Of a stretch of DNA of 64,000 bases, positions 37,501-44,935 are shown one piece after another. The position numbers and the translations under genes were made by a program. Location: contig NZ_BDAI01000016.1 of the NCBI RefSeq assembly GCF_002091755.1, positions 46,788 through 110,787 on the forward strand, read 5' to 3'. The notes beneath the pieces are model-generated. The model made no database searches. It was not told the origin of the DNA and saw only the letters and a program-made list of their open reading frames with translations. Origin of the DNA: Pseudomonas nitroreducens NBRC 12694. Its GTDB lineage: Bacteria > Pseudomonadota > Gammaproteobacteria > Pseudomonadales > Pseudomonadaceae. Position 1 is the stretch's first letter. Each line of letters starts with the position of its first letter.

Positions 37501-38506
37501 AGGCCGCAAGGTATTCCAGAGCGCCCGCGTGGATGCCGAGGAGATCAAGCGCGGCACCTTCGTCGTGCCGACCCTGATCGAGCTGGAGAGCTTCAGCGAG
37601 CTCAAGCGCGAAATCTTCGGCCCGGTACTGCACGTGGTGCGTTACGAGCGAGCCGAGCTGGACCAGCTGCTCGCGCAGATCAACGAATCCGGTTACGGCC
37701 TGACCCTCGGCGTGCACACCCGCATCGACGAGACCATCGCCCAGGTCGTGGGCAGCGCCCATGTCGGCAACCTGTACGTCAACCGCAACGTGGTTGGCGC
37801 CGTGGTCGGCGTGCAGCCCTTCGGTGGTGAAGGCCTGTCCGGCACCGGTCCGAAGGCCGGCGGCCCGCTGTACCTGTACCGCCTGCTCTCGACCCGCCCG
37901 CAGGAGGCCGTGGCCAACCAGCTCAAGGGCGACGGCGCGCAGGCGCTGCCGCGTCCGAAGGATGCCGAGAAGGCCGTGGAAGCACTCGCCCAGTGGGCGC
38001 AGAAGGACACCGCCCTGGCGGCGCAACTGGCCGGCTATGCCGCTCTCTCGCAGAGCTTCACCCAGCAGGTACTGACCGGCCCGACCGGTGAGCGCAACAG
38101 CTACACCCTGCTGCCGCGCGAGCACGTGCTGTGCCTGGCGGAAGACCGCGCCGACCTGCTCGCGCAGCTGGCCGCCGTGCTCGCGGTGGGCAGCCGTGCG
38201 CTGGTTGCCGAGTCCAACGCCGCCGTGGTGAAGGAACTGCCGAAGGAAGTCGCCCAGCGCATCGAGCTGGTCGCCGACTGGAGCACGACCGACAAGGTGT
38301 TCGACGCCATCCTGCACCACGGCGATTCCGATCAGTTGCGTGCAGTGTGCGAACTGGCTTCGCAGCGTAAGGGCGCCATCGTCGGCGTGACCGGGTTGAA
38401 CCGCGGGGAAACCGATATCCCGCTGGAACGCCTGCTGATCGAACGCGCGCTGAGCGTCAACACTGCTGCCGCCGGTGGCAACGCCAGCCTGATGACCATC
38501 GGCTGA
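34571..38506 (+). CDS. putA: Trifunctional PutA: proline dehydrogenase / P5C dehydrogenase / repressor
   Basis: A 1311-aa protein. Residues 1-50 (TTTLGVKLDDATRERLKLAA, then TPHWLIKQAI) form the ribbon-helix-helix DNA-binding domain. The proline dehydrogenase barrel spans about 200-610 with RLVKGAYWDSEIK near 430 at the FAD site. The aldehyde dehydrogenase part spans about 640-1110: FTGSTEV near 853, AETGGLNAMIV near 880 and the catalytic Cys in SAGQRCSALR near 914. It oxidises proline to glutamate via P5C with internal channelling, peripherally at the inner membrane. The start at 34571 is chosen because an AGGAAG ribosome site precedes it and the protein then begins like known PutA; the ORF extends 48 codons further upstream through the operator region. 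Confidence 0.97.
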   Translation: MATTTLGVKLDDATRERLKLAAQQLDRTPHWLIKQAIFSYLEQVEGGLTPAEQSGLAAAAGDESLDSLNEQGLQVFLDFAESILPQSVLRAAITAAYRRPETEALPMLLDLARLPKEQAAAANKMALGIAEKLRNQKNAGGRQGLVQGLLQEFSLSSQEGVALMCLAEALLRIPDKATRDALIRDKISNGNWSQHLGQSPSMFVNAASWGLLITGKLVSTHTETGMSSALNRIIGKSGEPLIRKGVDMAMRLMGEQFVTGETIAEALANAANMESRGFRYSYDMLGEAALTEEDAKRYLASYEQAIHAIGKASHGRGIYEGPGISIKLSALHPRYSRAQYDRVMDELYPTVLGLVKMARDYDIGINIDAEEADRLEISLDLLERLCFEPSLAGWNGIGFVIQAYQKRCPYVIDYVIDLAKRSRHRLMIRLVKGAYWDSEIKLAQVNGLEGYPVYTRKPYTDVSYLACARKLLAVPEAIYPQFATHNAHSLSAIYQLAGQNYYPGQYEFQCLHGMGEPLYEQVVGKVADGKFNRPCRIYAPVGSHETLLAYLVRRLLENGANTSFVNRIADHSISLKDLVLDPVLQVEQMAAQEGTLGLPHPRIPLPRDLYGDARLNSAGIDLANEHRLGSLSSALLSSTNHAYVAEPILGLADAAPGEAQPVRNPADLRDVVGHVREASEADVNNAILGALSSAQIWQSTQPAERGAILQRAADLMEAEIQSLMGVLVRESGKTFANAIAEVREAVDFLRYYGAQASTHFANDSHRPLGPVVCISPWNFPLAIFSGQVAAALAAGNTVLAKPAEQTPLIAAQAVRILLEAGVPAGAVQLLPGRGETVGARLVGDERVRGVMFTGSTEVAGILQRNIAGRLDAQGRTIPLIAETGGLNAMIVDSSALAEQVVVDVVNSAFDSAGQRCSALRVLCVQEDAADRVIAMLKGAMAEYRVGAPERLHTDIGPVIDEEAKGNIDKHIQVMRDKGRKVFQSARVDAEEIKRGTFVVPTLIELESFSELKREIFGPVLHVVRYERAELDQLLAQINESGYGLTLGVHTRIDETIAQVVGSAHVGNLYVNRNVVGAVVGVQPFGGEGLSGTGPKAGGPLYLYRLLSTRPQEAVANQLKGDGAQALPRPKDAEKAVEALAQWAQKDTALAAQLAGYAALSQSFTQQVLTGPTGERNSYTLLPREHVLCLAEDRADLLAQLAAVLAVGSRALVAESNAAVVKELPKEVAQRIELVADWSTTDKVFDAILHHGDSDQLRAVCELASQRKGAIVGVTGLNRGETDIPLERLLIERALSVNTAAAGGNASLMTIG

Positions 38507-38513
38507 GGTCGAT

Positions 38514-38543
38514 GCCGCAAGCGCCTCACCGGGCGCTTGCGGC
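38514..38543 (+). terminator. putA terminator hairpin
   Basis: GCCGCAAGCGCC (38514-38525) and GGCGCTTGCGGC (38532-38543) form a 12-bp perfect stem with a 6-base loop, 8 bp past the putA stop. AAGCTTT follows. It sits between convergent putA and the ABC-transporter operon and could serve both strands. Confidence 0.75.
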
Positions 38544-38706
38544 AAGCTTTCGGCCGCTCCTGCGGCCATCCGGCCTGCCAGCCTTCGGGTGGGGCTATCC
38601 GCTCCCGGCAGACCGTTCCCCTCGCGCCTTCGGCGCAATTCGTTTCGGGCTTCGTGCCCGGCACAACGGCGGAGCTACCCGCTCCGCCGATTCCCTTCCC
38701 ACAACA

Positions 38707-39552
38707 TCAGACCGGCGCCGCGGTGCGGGTCAGTTGCTCCAGCAGTTCCAGGTCGGTACTCATGCCCGAGGTCTCGCGGATACGCGCGAGGATCTGTTTC
38801 TTCAGCGCGATGAATTCAGCCGACATCTTCATGTCCTGATTCCGCTCGGCGGGCAGCGGCACCTCGTAGACGCTGTCGATGCGCCCGGGGCGCGGCGCCA
38901 TCAGCACTACGCGGCCACCCAGGTAGATCGCCTCGTCGACGTCGTGGGTGACGAACAGGATGGTGCTGTTCTCCAGCCGGTGCACGTGGCGGATCAGGTC
39001 GTGCATGACCTCGCGGGTCTGTGCATCCAGTGCGCCGAAGGGCTCGTCCATCAGCAGAATCTGCGGCTTGGGCATCAAGGCACGGGCAATCGCCACGCGC
39101 TGCTGCATGCCGCCGGAAAGCTGGCTGGGGTAGGCCTGGGCGAAAGCCGACAGGCCCATCAGGTTGAGCAGCGCATCGGCGCGGCCACTGGCGACTTCCA
39201 CATCGGCATCGCTGCGCACGGTGTCGGACACCACCTTGAGCCGGCGGCAGAACTTGATGTTGTCCATCACCTTCAGCCAGGGGTAGAGGCTGTAGTGCTG
39301 GAACACCATGGCGCGGTCGATGCCGGGGCCGTCCACGGCGCGGCCATCGACCAGGATTTCGCCGCCGCTGTGGCGCTCCAATCCGCCGATGCTGCGCAGC
39401 AGGGTGGACTTGCCGCAGCCCGAGGCGCCGACGAAGGTAACGAACTCGTTGGCGCGGATATCCAGGTTGATGTCCTGCAGTGCCTGCACCTGGCGGCCCT
39501 GGCTGCTGAAGACCTTGTCGACGTGGCGGATGGCGATCTTGCTCTGGCTCAT
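38707..39552 (-). CDS. ABC transporter ATPase, NitT/TauT family (last gene of the riboswitch operon)
   Basis: A 281-aa ATPase with Walker A GASGCGKST near residue 42, FQHYSLYPWL Q-loop, LSGGMQQR signature, LLMDEP Walker B and THDVDEA H-loop. These are hallmarks of the TauB/SsuB/NrtD family. It begins five bases after the permease stop. With the permease (39558-40388) and the binding protein (46012-47019) it makes a complete importer. The family imports taurine, sulfonates, nitrate, pyrimidines and other small polar compounds. The riboswitch at the head of the operon points here to a guanidine-related nitrogen compound. Confidence 0.9.
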   Translation of the reverse strand: MSQSKIAIRHVDKVFSSQGRQVQALQDINLDIRANEFVTFVGASGCGKSTLLRSIGGLERHSGGEILVDGRAVDGPGIDRAMVFQHYSLYPWLKVMDNIKFCRRLKVVSDTVRSDADVEVASGRADALLNLMGLSAFAQAYPSQLSGGMQQRVAIARALMPKPQILLMDEPFGALDAQTREVMHDLIRHVHRLENSTILFVTHDVDEAIYLGGRVVLMAPRPGRIDSVYEVPLPAERNQDMKMSAEFIALKKQILARIRETSGMSTDLELLEQLTRTAAPV

Positions 39553-39557
39553 GCCGG

Positions 39558-40388
39558 TTACCTCTTCATCCAGGGGAAGGCTGCCCGGCCGAGCCAGCGG
39601 AACGCCTGGTCGGTGAGCAGGCCGATGACGCCGATCAGCAGGATGCCGGCGAAGATCTTGTCGGTCTGCATGTAGCGCTGCGCCTTGAGGATGGCGTAGC
39701 CGAGGCCCGAATTGGCGGCCACCAGCTCGGCCACCACCAGGTAGGTCCAGGCCCAGCCGCAGGTGATGCGCAGGGTGTCCAGCAGCGCCGGGCGCGCCGA
39801 GGGCAGTACCACCAGCTTGATGATTTCCGCGCGGTTGGCGCCCATGGTCTGCGCCGCCTCGATCTGCGCCATGGGCACGCGGCGCACGTCCTCGGCGACC
39901 ATCAGCACCATCTGGAAGAAAGTGCCGATGAAGATGATCAGCACCTTGGAGCCTTCGTCGATGCCGACCCAGAGCATCACCAGCGGAATGAAGGCCACCG
40001 CCGGCATGTAGCGGATGAAGTCGGTGAGCGGTTCGAGGAAGGCCTGCACCGGGCGATAGGTGCCGATGTAAAGGCCAATGGGAAGGGCGATCACCGCCGA
40101 GGCGAGGAAGCCGCCCATGACCCGGTAGACGCTGATGGCGATATCGCCGACCAGGCCTTCGTCGCTCCACCAGTGGCCCAGGCGTGCGAGCACGGCATCG
40201 GGGCTGGGGAAGAACATCGGATTGGTCAGCCCCAGGGCGCCGCAGGCCCACCAGAGCACCACGGGCAACAGCAGGCCTGCGCTGGCCAATGCCCAGAAGG
40301 CGCCGCGCGGCAGGTCGCCGCGAATTACCCACCAGCGCTGGCGGGCGGGTTGCGCCAGTGGGCGCGGCAGGGGTTGGTGGGCGGTCAT
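39558..40388 (-). CDS. ABC transporter permease, NitT/TauT family
   Basis: A 276-aa inner-membrane permease with about six helices. The conserved coupling loop EAAQTMGANRAEIIKLVVLP and the preceding RYMPAVAFIPLVMLWVGI segment identify the TauC/SsuC family. It is single-length, unlike the fused AtsB elsewhere in this window. The start overlaps the stop of the 255-aa gene upstream by 4 bases (ATGA), which couples translation. It forms the channel of the importer encoded by this operon. Confidence 0.9.
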   Translation of the reverse strand: MTAHQPLPRPLAQPARQRWWVIRGDLPRGAFWALASAGLLLPVVLWWACGALGLTNPMFFPSPDAVLARLGHWWSDEGLVGDIAISVYRVMGGFLASAVIALPIGLYIGTYRPVQAFLEPLTDFIRYMPAVAFIPLVMLWVGIDEGSKVLIIFIGTFFQMVLMVAEDVRRVPMAQIEAAQTMGANRAEIIKLVVLPSARPALLDTLRITCGWAWTYLVVAELVAANSGLGYAILKAQRYMQTDKIFAGILLIGVIGLLTDQAFRWLGRAAFPWMKR

Positions 40389-41152
40389 GGCGTCACCTCC
40401 TCGGGGAACAGGGGCAGTTCGCAGGGTTGCCAGCCACCGGCGGGCGGCGTGGCGCCGAGGCTGTTCAGCCAGGTGACGTCGGCCAGCAGTTCGGGGTGGT
40501 CCGGATCGGCCGTGGCGGGCAGCAGCTCGGCGCCGATGCGGGCGGGCAGGGTGGACAGCTCGATCTTCCAGGGCGTTTCACCGCCGTAGTGGCGCCCGAA
40601 CGACAGCTCGAAATCCAGCAACTCCGGGTGGTCGCTGTCCAGCAGGGCGGCCAGTGAGTCGGCCATCGGCAATGCCTCCCGGCGCCCGGCGGCGAACAGG
40701 AAGCAATCGCCGGCCAGCAGCAGGCAACCCTGGCGGCCATCGGCGGCGCTTAACCACACGCCGCGATTGCGCCCGATGGATTCCGGCAGGCGCTCCCAGA
40801 CTTCGTGGTAACTGCCATCCAGGCCGTCTTCCAGCACCTTCTCACTGTTTACGAAGTGCATGCGGCCGATGTCCTCGCCGCCATTGGGCGGCTGGAAGTC
40901 GATTGCCCGGTGCCATTGGCAAATGTCTCCGGTGATCTCGGTGATGCCGGCAAATCCCGCCTGGGCGGACAGCTCGCCGGGCGATTGCGGCGCAGGCAGG
41001 GGAATGCGCAGGTCGGCGAACAGGCGCCCGGTCTGCAGCCAGTAGACACGGGTGCGAGTGTCGTGGGTGCCGCCGGTGGTGGTCAGCAGGGTGCGTTGCC
41101 AGACGCCGAGGTAAGCGGGTGGCACCGCGGGAATGCTCTTCAGACGGGACAT
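40385..41152 (-). CDS. Unrecognised 255-aa cytoplasmic protein in the riboswitch operon
   Basis: I do not recognise this family. The protein begins MSRLKSIPAVPPAYLGVWQR and has no signal peptide or membrane helix. It looks like a beta-rich fold with many Trp and conserved-looking polar motifs: TRTRVYWLQTGRLFADLR, ITGDICQWHRAIDFQPP, GSYHEVWERLPES. The series of strands with W and H residues recalls lipocalin/heme-binding-like barrels, but that is only a visual impression. It overlaps the amidase upstream by 13 bases and the permease downstream by 4, so it is firmly inside the operon. It could be a catabolic enzyme or a ligand-binding protein for the pathway substrate. Confidence 0.75.
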   Translation of the reverse strand: MSRLKSIPAVPPAYLGVWQRTLLTTTGGTHDTRTRVYWLQTGRLFADLRIPLPAPQSPGELSAQAGFAGITEITGDICQWHRAIDFQPPNGGEDIGRMHFVNSEKVLEDGLDGSYHEVWERLPESIGRNRGVWLSAADGRQGCLLLAGDCFLFAAGRREALPMADSLAALLDSDHPELLDFELSFGRHYGGETPWKIELSTLPARIGAELLPATADPDHPELLADVTWLNSLGATPPAGGWQPCELPLFPEEVTP

Positions 41153-41778
41153 GCGGACTCCTCCCATTCGGCGAGTACGGCCGGGCTGCGTTGCACGCGA
41201 CCGAACAGGCCGCCTTCCACCTCGACCATCGCCAGGGCGGCGGCATGCAGTTCGGCGCTGGGCGAGCCGCAGGCATCGCTCACCAGAGTACAGGCATAAC
41301 CCAGTTCCACCGCGGCGCGCAGGGTGGAGGAAACGCACACTTCGGTAGTCACCCCGCACAGCACCAGGTGGCCGATGCCGCGGCTGCGCAGCAGCAGGTC
41401 CAGGTCGGTGTAGGCAAAGGCGCTGTAGCCGGGCTTGTCCACCACCGGTTCGCCGGGCAGCGGGCGCAGTTCGTCGATCAAGTCGTGGCCGTACTCGCCG
41501 CGCACCAGCAGGCGGCCCAGCGGGCCCTGGTGGCCGATCGGCGCACCGGCGAATTCGGCGCGGTGGCGCTTGCTGGCGTGCAGGTCGCTGAGGTCGGCGC
41601 GATGGCCTTCGCGGGTGTGCACCACCAGCAGGCCAAGGCTGCGGGCGCTGTCCAGCAGCCGGGAGATGGCCGGAATCGGCGCGCGCAGGCGGTCGATGTC
41701 CAACCCGGCCTGGTCGGCATAGCCGCCGGGGGCGCAGAAGTCGCGCTGCATGTCGATGACGATCAGGGCGGTGCTCAC
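41140..41778 (-). CDS. Isochorismatase-fold cysteine hydrolase (probable amidase)
   Basis: A 212-aa protein with all three catalytic positions of the family: Asp in VIDMQRDF near residue 10, Lys in VVDKPGYSAF near 113, and nucleophile Cys in GVTTEVCVSS near 149. This family includes N-carbamoylsarcosine amidohydrolase, biuret hydrolase, nicotinamidase and ureidoacrylate hydrolase, which cleave amide or ureido groups. The start is GTG at 41778, overlapping the creatininase stop (GTGA). Next to a creatininase, a carbamoyl or ureido intermediate is the most likely substrate, but the exact one cannot be read from sequence. Confidence 0.88.
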   Translation of the reverse strand: MSTALIVIDMQRDFCAPGGYADQAGLDIDRLRAPIPAISRLLDSARSLGLLVVHTREGHRADLSDLHASKRHRAEFAGAPIGHQGPLGRLLVRGEYGHDLIDELRPLPGEPVVDKPGYSAFAYTDLDLLLRSRGIGHLVLCGVTTEVCVSSTLRAAVELGYACTLVSDACGSPSAELHAAALAMVEVEGGLFGRVQRSPAVLAEWEESACPV

Positions 41779-42539
41779 AGGCGGAACTCCTTGCGCACGG
41801 CCTGGGCGATGCCGCCGACGATGTCGCGGGCCATGCGCAGGCCCTTGTCGGCGCTGGAGCCGCGCGCCGAGGAGAGCACGCCCGACGGCGGCACCCACTC
41901 GGTGCGGCTGGGGTACATGTCGTAGGGCGGGAAGTCGGCGGGGCCGTCGTCGGGGATCAGGTCCAGGCGCACGAGGTTGGGCAGGTAGTGCAGCATCAGC
42001 GAGGTTTCGATCACTGCGGCGTGCTCCAGGGCGAAGCCGGGGAAGCCGTCGGGGAAGACGTCATTCAGAGTGGTCTCGCTGCAGAAATCCCAATGCTCCA
42101 GGCGCATCACTTCCAGCGGGCTGGAAGGCCCCAGTTCGCGCAGGGCGAGCTGGATGCCTTCGGTGACGAACCATTGGTTCTCGTAATGGCCGTCCACCAA
42201 TACCAGGCGGGTCACGCCGTGGCGGGCGAACTCGCGCACGGCGTCGCGCACCAGCGCAATCAGCGTCTGCCCGTCGAGGCTGGTGGTGCCGCAGAAATGC
42301 TGGCCGCCGCCGCACTTGGGCTGCGACTTGTAGCCATAGGAGAGCGCGGGCGCGACCAGCCCGTCGACCTGCCGGGCGACGTCTTCGCACAGCGCGCTGG
42401 CCAGCAGCGCGTCGGTGCCCAGCGGCAGGTGCGGGCCGTGCTGCTCGGTGGCGCCGCAGGGCAGGAATACCACGGGGGATTGCTCGCGCACCCGGCGCGC
42501 GTACTCGACCCAGCTGAGCTGGTCCATCCGGACAGTCAT
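41775..42539 (-). CDS. Creatininase-family amidohydrolase
   Basis: A 254-aa protein with the family's metal-binding pattern: LPCGATEQHGPHLPLGTD near residues 25-42 (Glu, His and Asp ligands), the GGGQHFCGTTSL segment, and VDGHYENQWF with a further ligand region. It looks much like true pseudomonad creatinine amidohydrolases through this region. Creatininase opens the creatinine lactam ring; other family members hydrolyse formamides or other cyclic amides. Creatinine contains a guanidine unit, which fits the guanidine-type riboswitch of this operon. It overlaps its neighbours by 4 bases on both sides. Confidence 0.9.
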   Translation of the reverse strand: MTVRMDQLSWVEYARRVREQSPVVFLPCGATEQHGPHLPLGTDALLASALCEDVARQVDGLVAPALSYGYKSQPKCGGGQHFCGTTSLDGQTLIALVRDAVREFARHGVTRLVLVDGHYENQWFVTEGIQLALRELGPSSPLEVMRLEHWDFCSETTLNDVFPDGFPGFALEHAAVIETSLMLHYLPNLVRLDLIPDDGPADFPPYDMYPSRTEWVPPSGVLSSARGSSADKGLRMARDIVGGIAQAVRKEFRL

Positions 42540-43411
42540 GATTCGGCCTCGCAGAGAGTGGGGGAAGGTTCGGGTGAAGGGCGCGCGGCGATCAGTGCCG
42601 CGGCCAGTATCAGCGAGCCGCCGAGCCATTCGCGCAGGCCCAGCTCGCGCTCGCCGATCCAGGCGGCAGTGAGCACCGCCACCAGCAGTTCGATCACCAC
42701 CAGCACCGCAGCGCGGCTCGCCTCGACATGGCTGAAGCCGTATTGCGCCGCGCCCATGGCGGCCAGCCAGAACAGGCCGAAGGCGGCCAGTTGCAGCCAT
42801 TGCTGCGCGTCTACGGCCGGTAGAGGTGTGCCTTGCAGCCAGCAAAACAACCCGCCCAGCACGGCGCTGCCGATGAAGCCGACCACCGCCTTGCTGGTCA
42901 GCGGCACCTGCTCGGCGGCGCGGGTGGCCAGGTTGTTCAGGGCGAAGGCAAAGCCGGCGGAGAGCGCCAGCCAGTCGCTGGCGCCCAGCGGGCGGAAGGT
43001 TTCGCGGCTGACGCCCAGGGTCAGCGCGATGCCGCCCATGGCCAGTAGTAGCGCGCCGAGGCGTGGCGGGGTGAGGCGTTCGCCGAACAGCACTCGGCCG
43101 CCGATCAGACCCCATACCGGCGCCAGATAGAACAGCAGCATGGCGCGCACCACGTCGCCCTCGGACAGCGCCGCCACCAGCCCCGCCGTGGCCCAGCCGC
43201 CGAACATGCAGATAGCCAGCAGGGCATTGCGTTGCGGCCACCATTGCCGGCGCTGGCTCAGCACCAGCGGCACGGCCAGCGCGCTAAGCAGCCCATAGGT
43301 ACAGAGCACCAGCGGCATGCCCGAAAGTCCCTGGCCGGCAAAGTGCGCCAGGGGCATCCAGCCCAGGCCCCAGATGGCGGCGCCCAGCAGCAGGACGATT
43401 TCCGCGCGCAT
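42536..43411 (-). CDS. EamA/DMT-family transporter (probable exporter)
   Basis: A 291-aa membrane protein with about ten helices in two EamA repeats. It starts MRAEIVLLLGAAIWGLGWMP, has the mid-protein FYLAPVWGLIGGRVLFGERLTP and a second-repeat ALNNLATRAAEQVPLTSKAVVGF, ending with the typical ELLVAVLTAAWIGERELGLREWLGG. EamA transporters belong to the drug/metabolite superfamily, as do the small guanidinium exporters (Gdx) often controlled by guanidine riboswitches. Export of guanidine or another by-product is plausible. It overlaps the SDR stop by one base (TGATG) and the creatininase by 4. Confidence 0.9.
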   Translation of the reverse strand: MRAEIVLLLGAAIWGLGWMPLAHFAGQGLSGMPLVLCTYGLLSALAVPLVLSQRRQWWPQRNALLAICMFGGWATAGLVAALSEGDVVRAMLLFYLAPVWGLIGGRVLFGERLTPPRLGALLLAMGGIALTLGVSRETFRPLGASDWLALSAGFAFALNNLATRAAEQVPLTSKAVVGFIGSAVLGGLFCWLQGTPLPAVDAQQWLQLAAFGLFWLAAMGAAQYGFSHVEASRAAVLVVIELLVAVLTAAWIGERELGLREWLGGSLILAAALIAARPSPEPSPTLCEAES

Positions 43412-44160
43412 CAGGCGCCCATCCAGGCACCGCCATTGGCGCCGAGTATCTGTCCGTGGAAGAAACTGGCCTCAGGCGAAACCAGGAACAGCACCGCCGC
43501 CGCGATTTCCTCGGGCTTGCCCAGGCGCCCGGCGGGAATCGCCGTTTCGCGGGCGATCATCGCTTCGCTCATGTGCTCCACCGAGACCATCGGCGTGTCC
43601 ACCGGCCCCGGCGCCACGCCGTTGATGCGGATGTGCGGGGCGAACTCGCGGGCCAGCGCCTTGGTCAGGCCGATCACCCCGGCCTTGGCCGCGCAATAGG
43701 CGGCGTAACGCTCGCGGCCGAGCTGGCCAAGTTCCGAGGCGATATTGACCACGCAGCCATCCCCGCGCGCCTGCATGTGCGCCAGGGCGTGGCGGCAGCA
43801 GCGATAGACCGCCGTGAGGTCGACGCCGAGCAGCGCGGCCCAGTCGTCCTCGCTGGTGTCGAGAAAAGGTTTCTCCAGGATGATCCCGGCGTTGTTCACC
43901 AGGATGTGCAGGTCGCCCTCGGCAAGCACGCGGGCGAACAGGTCCTCGACCTGCTGCGGCGCGGAAACGTCAGCCTGAGCCGCGTAGGCCCGTCCGCCCG
44001 AGGCGGCGATGCGTGCCACCAGCGCGGTGGCGGCTTCGGGTTGGTCGAGGTGGTTGATCCATACCGTCGCCCCGGCTCCCGCCAGCGCCAGGGCCGTGGC
44101 GCGGCCGATACCCTGGGTGGCGCCGGTGACCAGCGCGGTCTGTCCTTCGAGCGGTTTCAT
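43411..44160 (-). CDS. Short-chain dehydrogenase/reductase (FabG-like), SDR-2
   Basis: A 249-aa classical SDR: TGATQGIG cofactor loop near residue 12, NNAG near 88, catalytic Ser in NIASELG, and YAAYCAAK with the catalytic Tyr and Lys near 151-155, then the PGPVDTPM motif. WINHLDQP after beta-2 does not clearly decide between NAD and NADP. It overlaps the other SDR by one base (TGATG). It would oxidise an alcohol or reduce a ketone in the pathway; two different SDRs in one operon suggest two successive redox steps, or enzymes for two stereoisomers. Confidence 0.92.
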   Translation of the reverse strand: MKPLEGQTALVTGATQGIGRATALALAGAGATVWINHLDQPEAATALVARIAASGGRAYAAQADVSAPQQVEDLFARVLAEGDLHILVNNAGIILEKPFLDTSEDDWAALLGVDLTAVYRCCRHALAHMQARGDGCVVNIASELGQLGRERYAAYCAAKAGVIGLTKALAREFAPHIRINGVAPGPVDTPMVSVEHMSEAMIARETAIPAGRLGKPEEIAAAVLFLVSPEASFFHGQILGANGGAWMGA

Positions 44161-44933
44161 CAGTGCATGACCTCGCCATGGCTGACCGACAGCGCCTGGC
44201 CGGTGAGGGCGGTGGCCAGCGGGCTGCCGAGGAACAGGAAGGTGCCGGCCAGGTCCGCCGGCGTCAGCAGCTCAGGCACCGCCTGGGCGGCGAGTATCTG
44301 CGCCAGTTCCTCGGTTTCGCTGCGCCCATTGGAGGTGGCCATCACCGCGAGCGAGCGCATGGCCGCCTCGGTGGCAATCCAGCCGGGGCACACGGCGTTG
44401 ACGCGGATGCGCTGTGGCCCGAGTTCCCAGGCCAGCGAGCGCGTCAGGCCGATCACCGCGTGTTTGCTGGCGACATAGGCGGAGAAACCCGGCACGCCCT
44501 TCAGGCCCCAGATCGAGGCCTGGTTGATCACGCTGCTGCCCGCCTTGAGGCTCGGCAGCAGGGCGCGGGTCAGGCGCAGCATCGAGGCGACGTTGTTGTC
44601 CAGCAGCGCCTGCCAGCGGCTGTCCGCTTCGCCATCCGGGTCGTCCAGCGGCGTGGCGTACTCGACGCCGGCGTTGTTGATCAACACGTCCAGCGGCGCG
44701 CCTTCGCGGAGTGCGACAAATCCAGCGATGGCCGCGCTGTCGCCCAGGTCCAGGGCGTGGCTGCGCACATCGCTCAGCGCTGCCAGCTCGTCGACAACTG
44801 CCGCCAGGGCAGTGGCGTTGCGATCCAGCAGTTCCAGTGTCGCGCCCTGTTCGGCGAATGCCCGCGCCAGGCCCTTGCCGATGCCGCTTCCGGCACCGGT
44901 GATCAGCACGCGTTTGCCCCGGTAGTCGATCAT
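44160..44933 (-). CDS. Short-chain dehydrogenase/reductase, SDR-1
   Basis: A 257-aa classical SDR: TGAGSGIG near residue 12, LLDRN after the second strand with an Asp that favours NAD, NNAG near 87, catalytic Ser in NQASIWGLKG, YVASKH with Tyr and Lys near 150-154, and CPGWIATEA. It starts two bases after the desaturase-family gene. Position right behind an oxygenase suggests it oxidises the alcohol that enzyme makes. NAD use and substrate are inferred. Confidence 0.92.
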   Translation of the reverse strand: MIDYRGKRVLITGAGSGIGKGLARAFAEQGATLELLDRNATALAAVVDELAALSDVRSHALDLGDSAAIAGFVALREGAPLDVLINNAGVEYATPLDDPDGEADSRWQALLDNNVASMLRLTRALLPSLKAGSSVINQASIWGLKGVPGFSAYVASKHAVIGLTRSLAWELGPQRIRVNAVCPGWIATEAAMRSLAVMATSNGRSETEELAQILAAQAVPELLTPADLAGTFLFLGSPLATALTGQALSVSHGEVMH

Positions 44934-44935
44934 GC

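Noticed and set aside
34553..38638. 1361-codon minus-strand frame opposite putA
   Set aside because: It mirrors the codon pattern of putA and has no recognisable domain, while the plus strand encodes a complete PutA.
38707..39552. Calling this ABC transporter a taurine transporter (tauABC)
   Set aside because: The subunits belong to the TauABC superfamily, but no taurine dioxygenase is in the operon and the leader points to guanidine chemistry. The TauD-like gene at 1710 belongs to the NRPS cluster.
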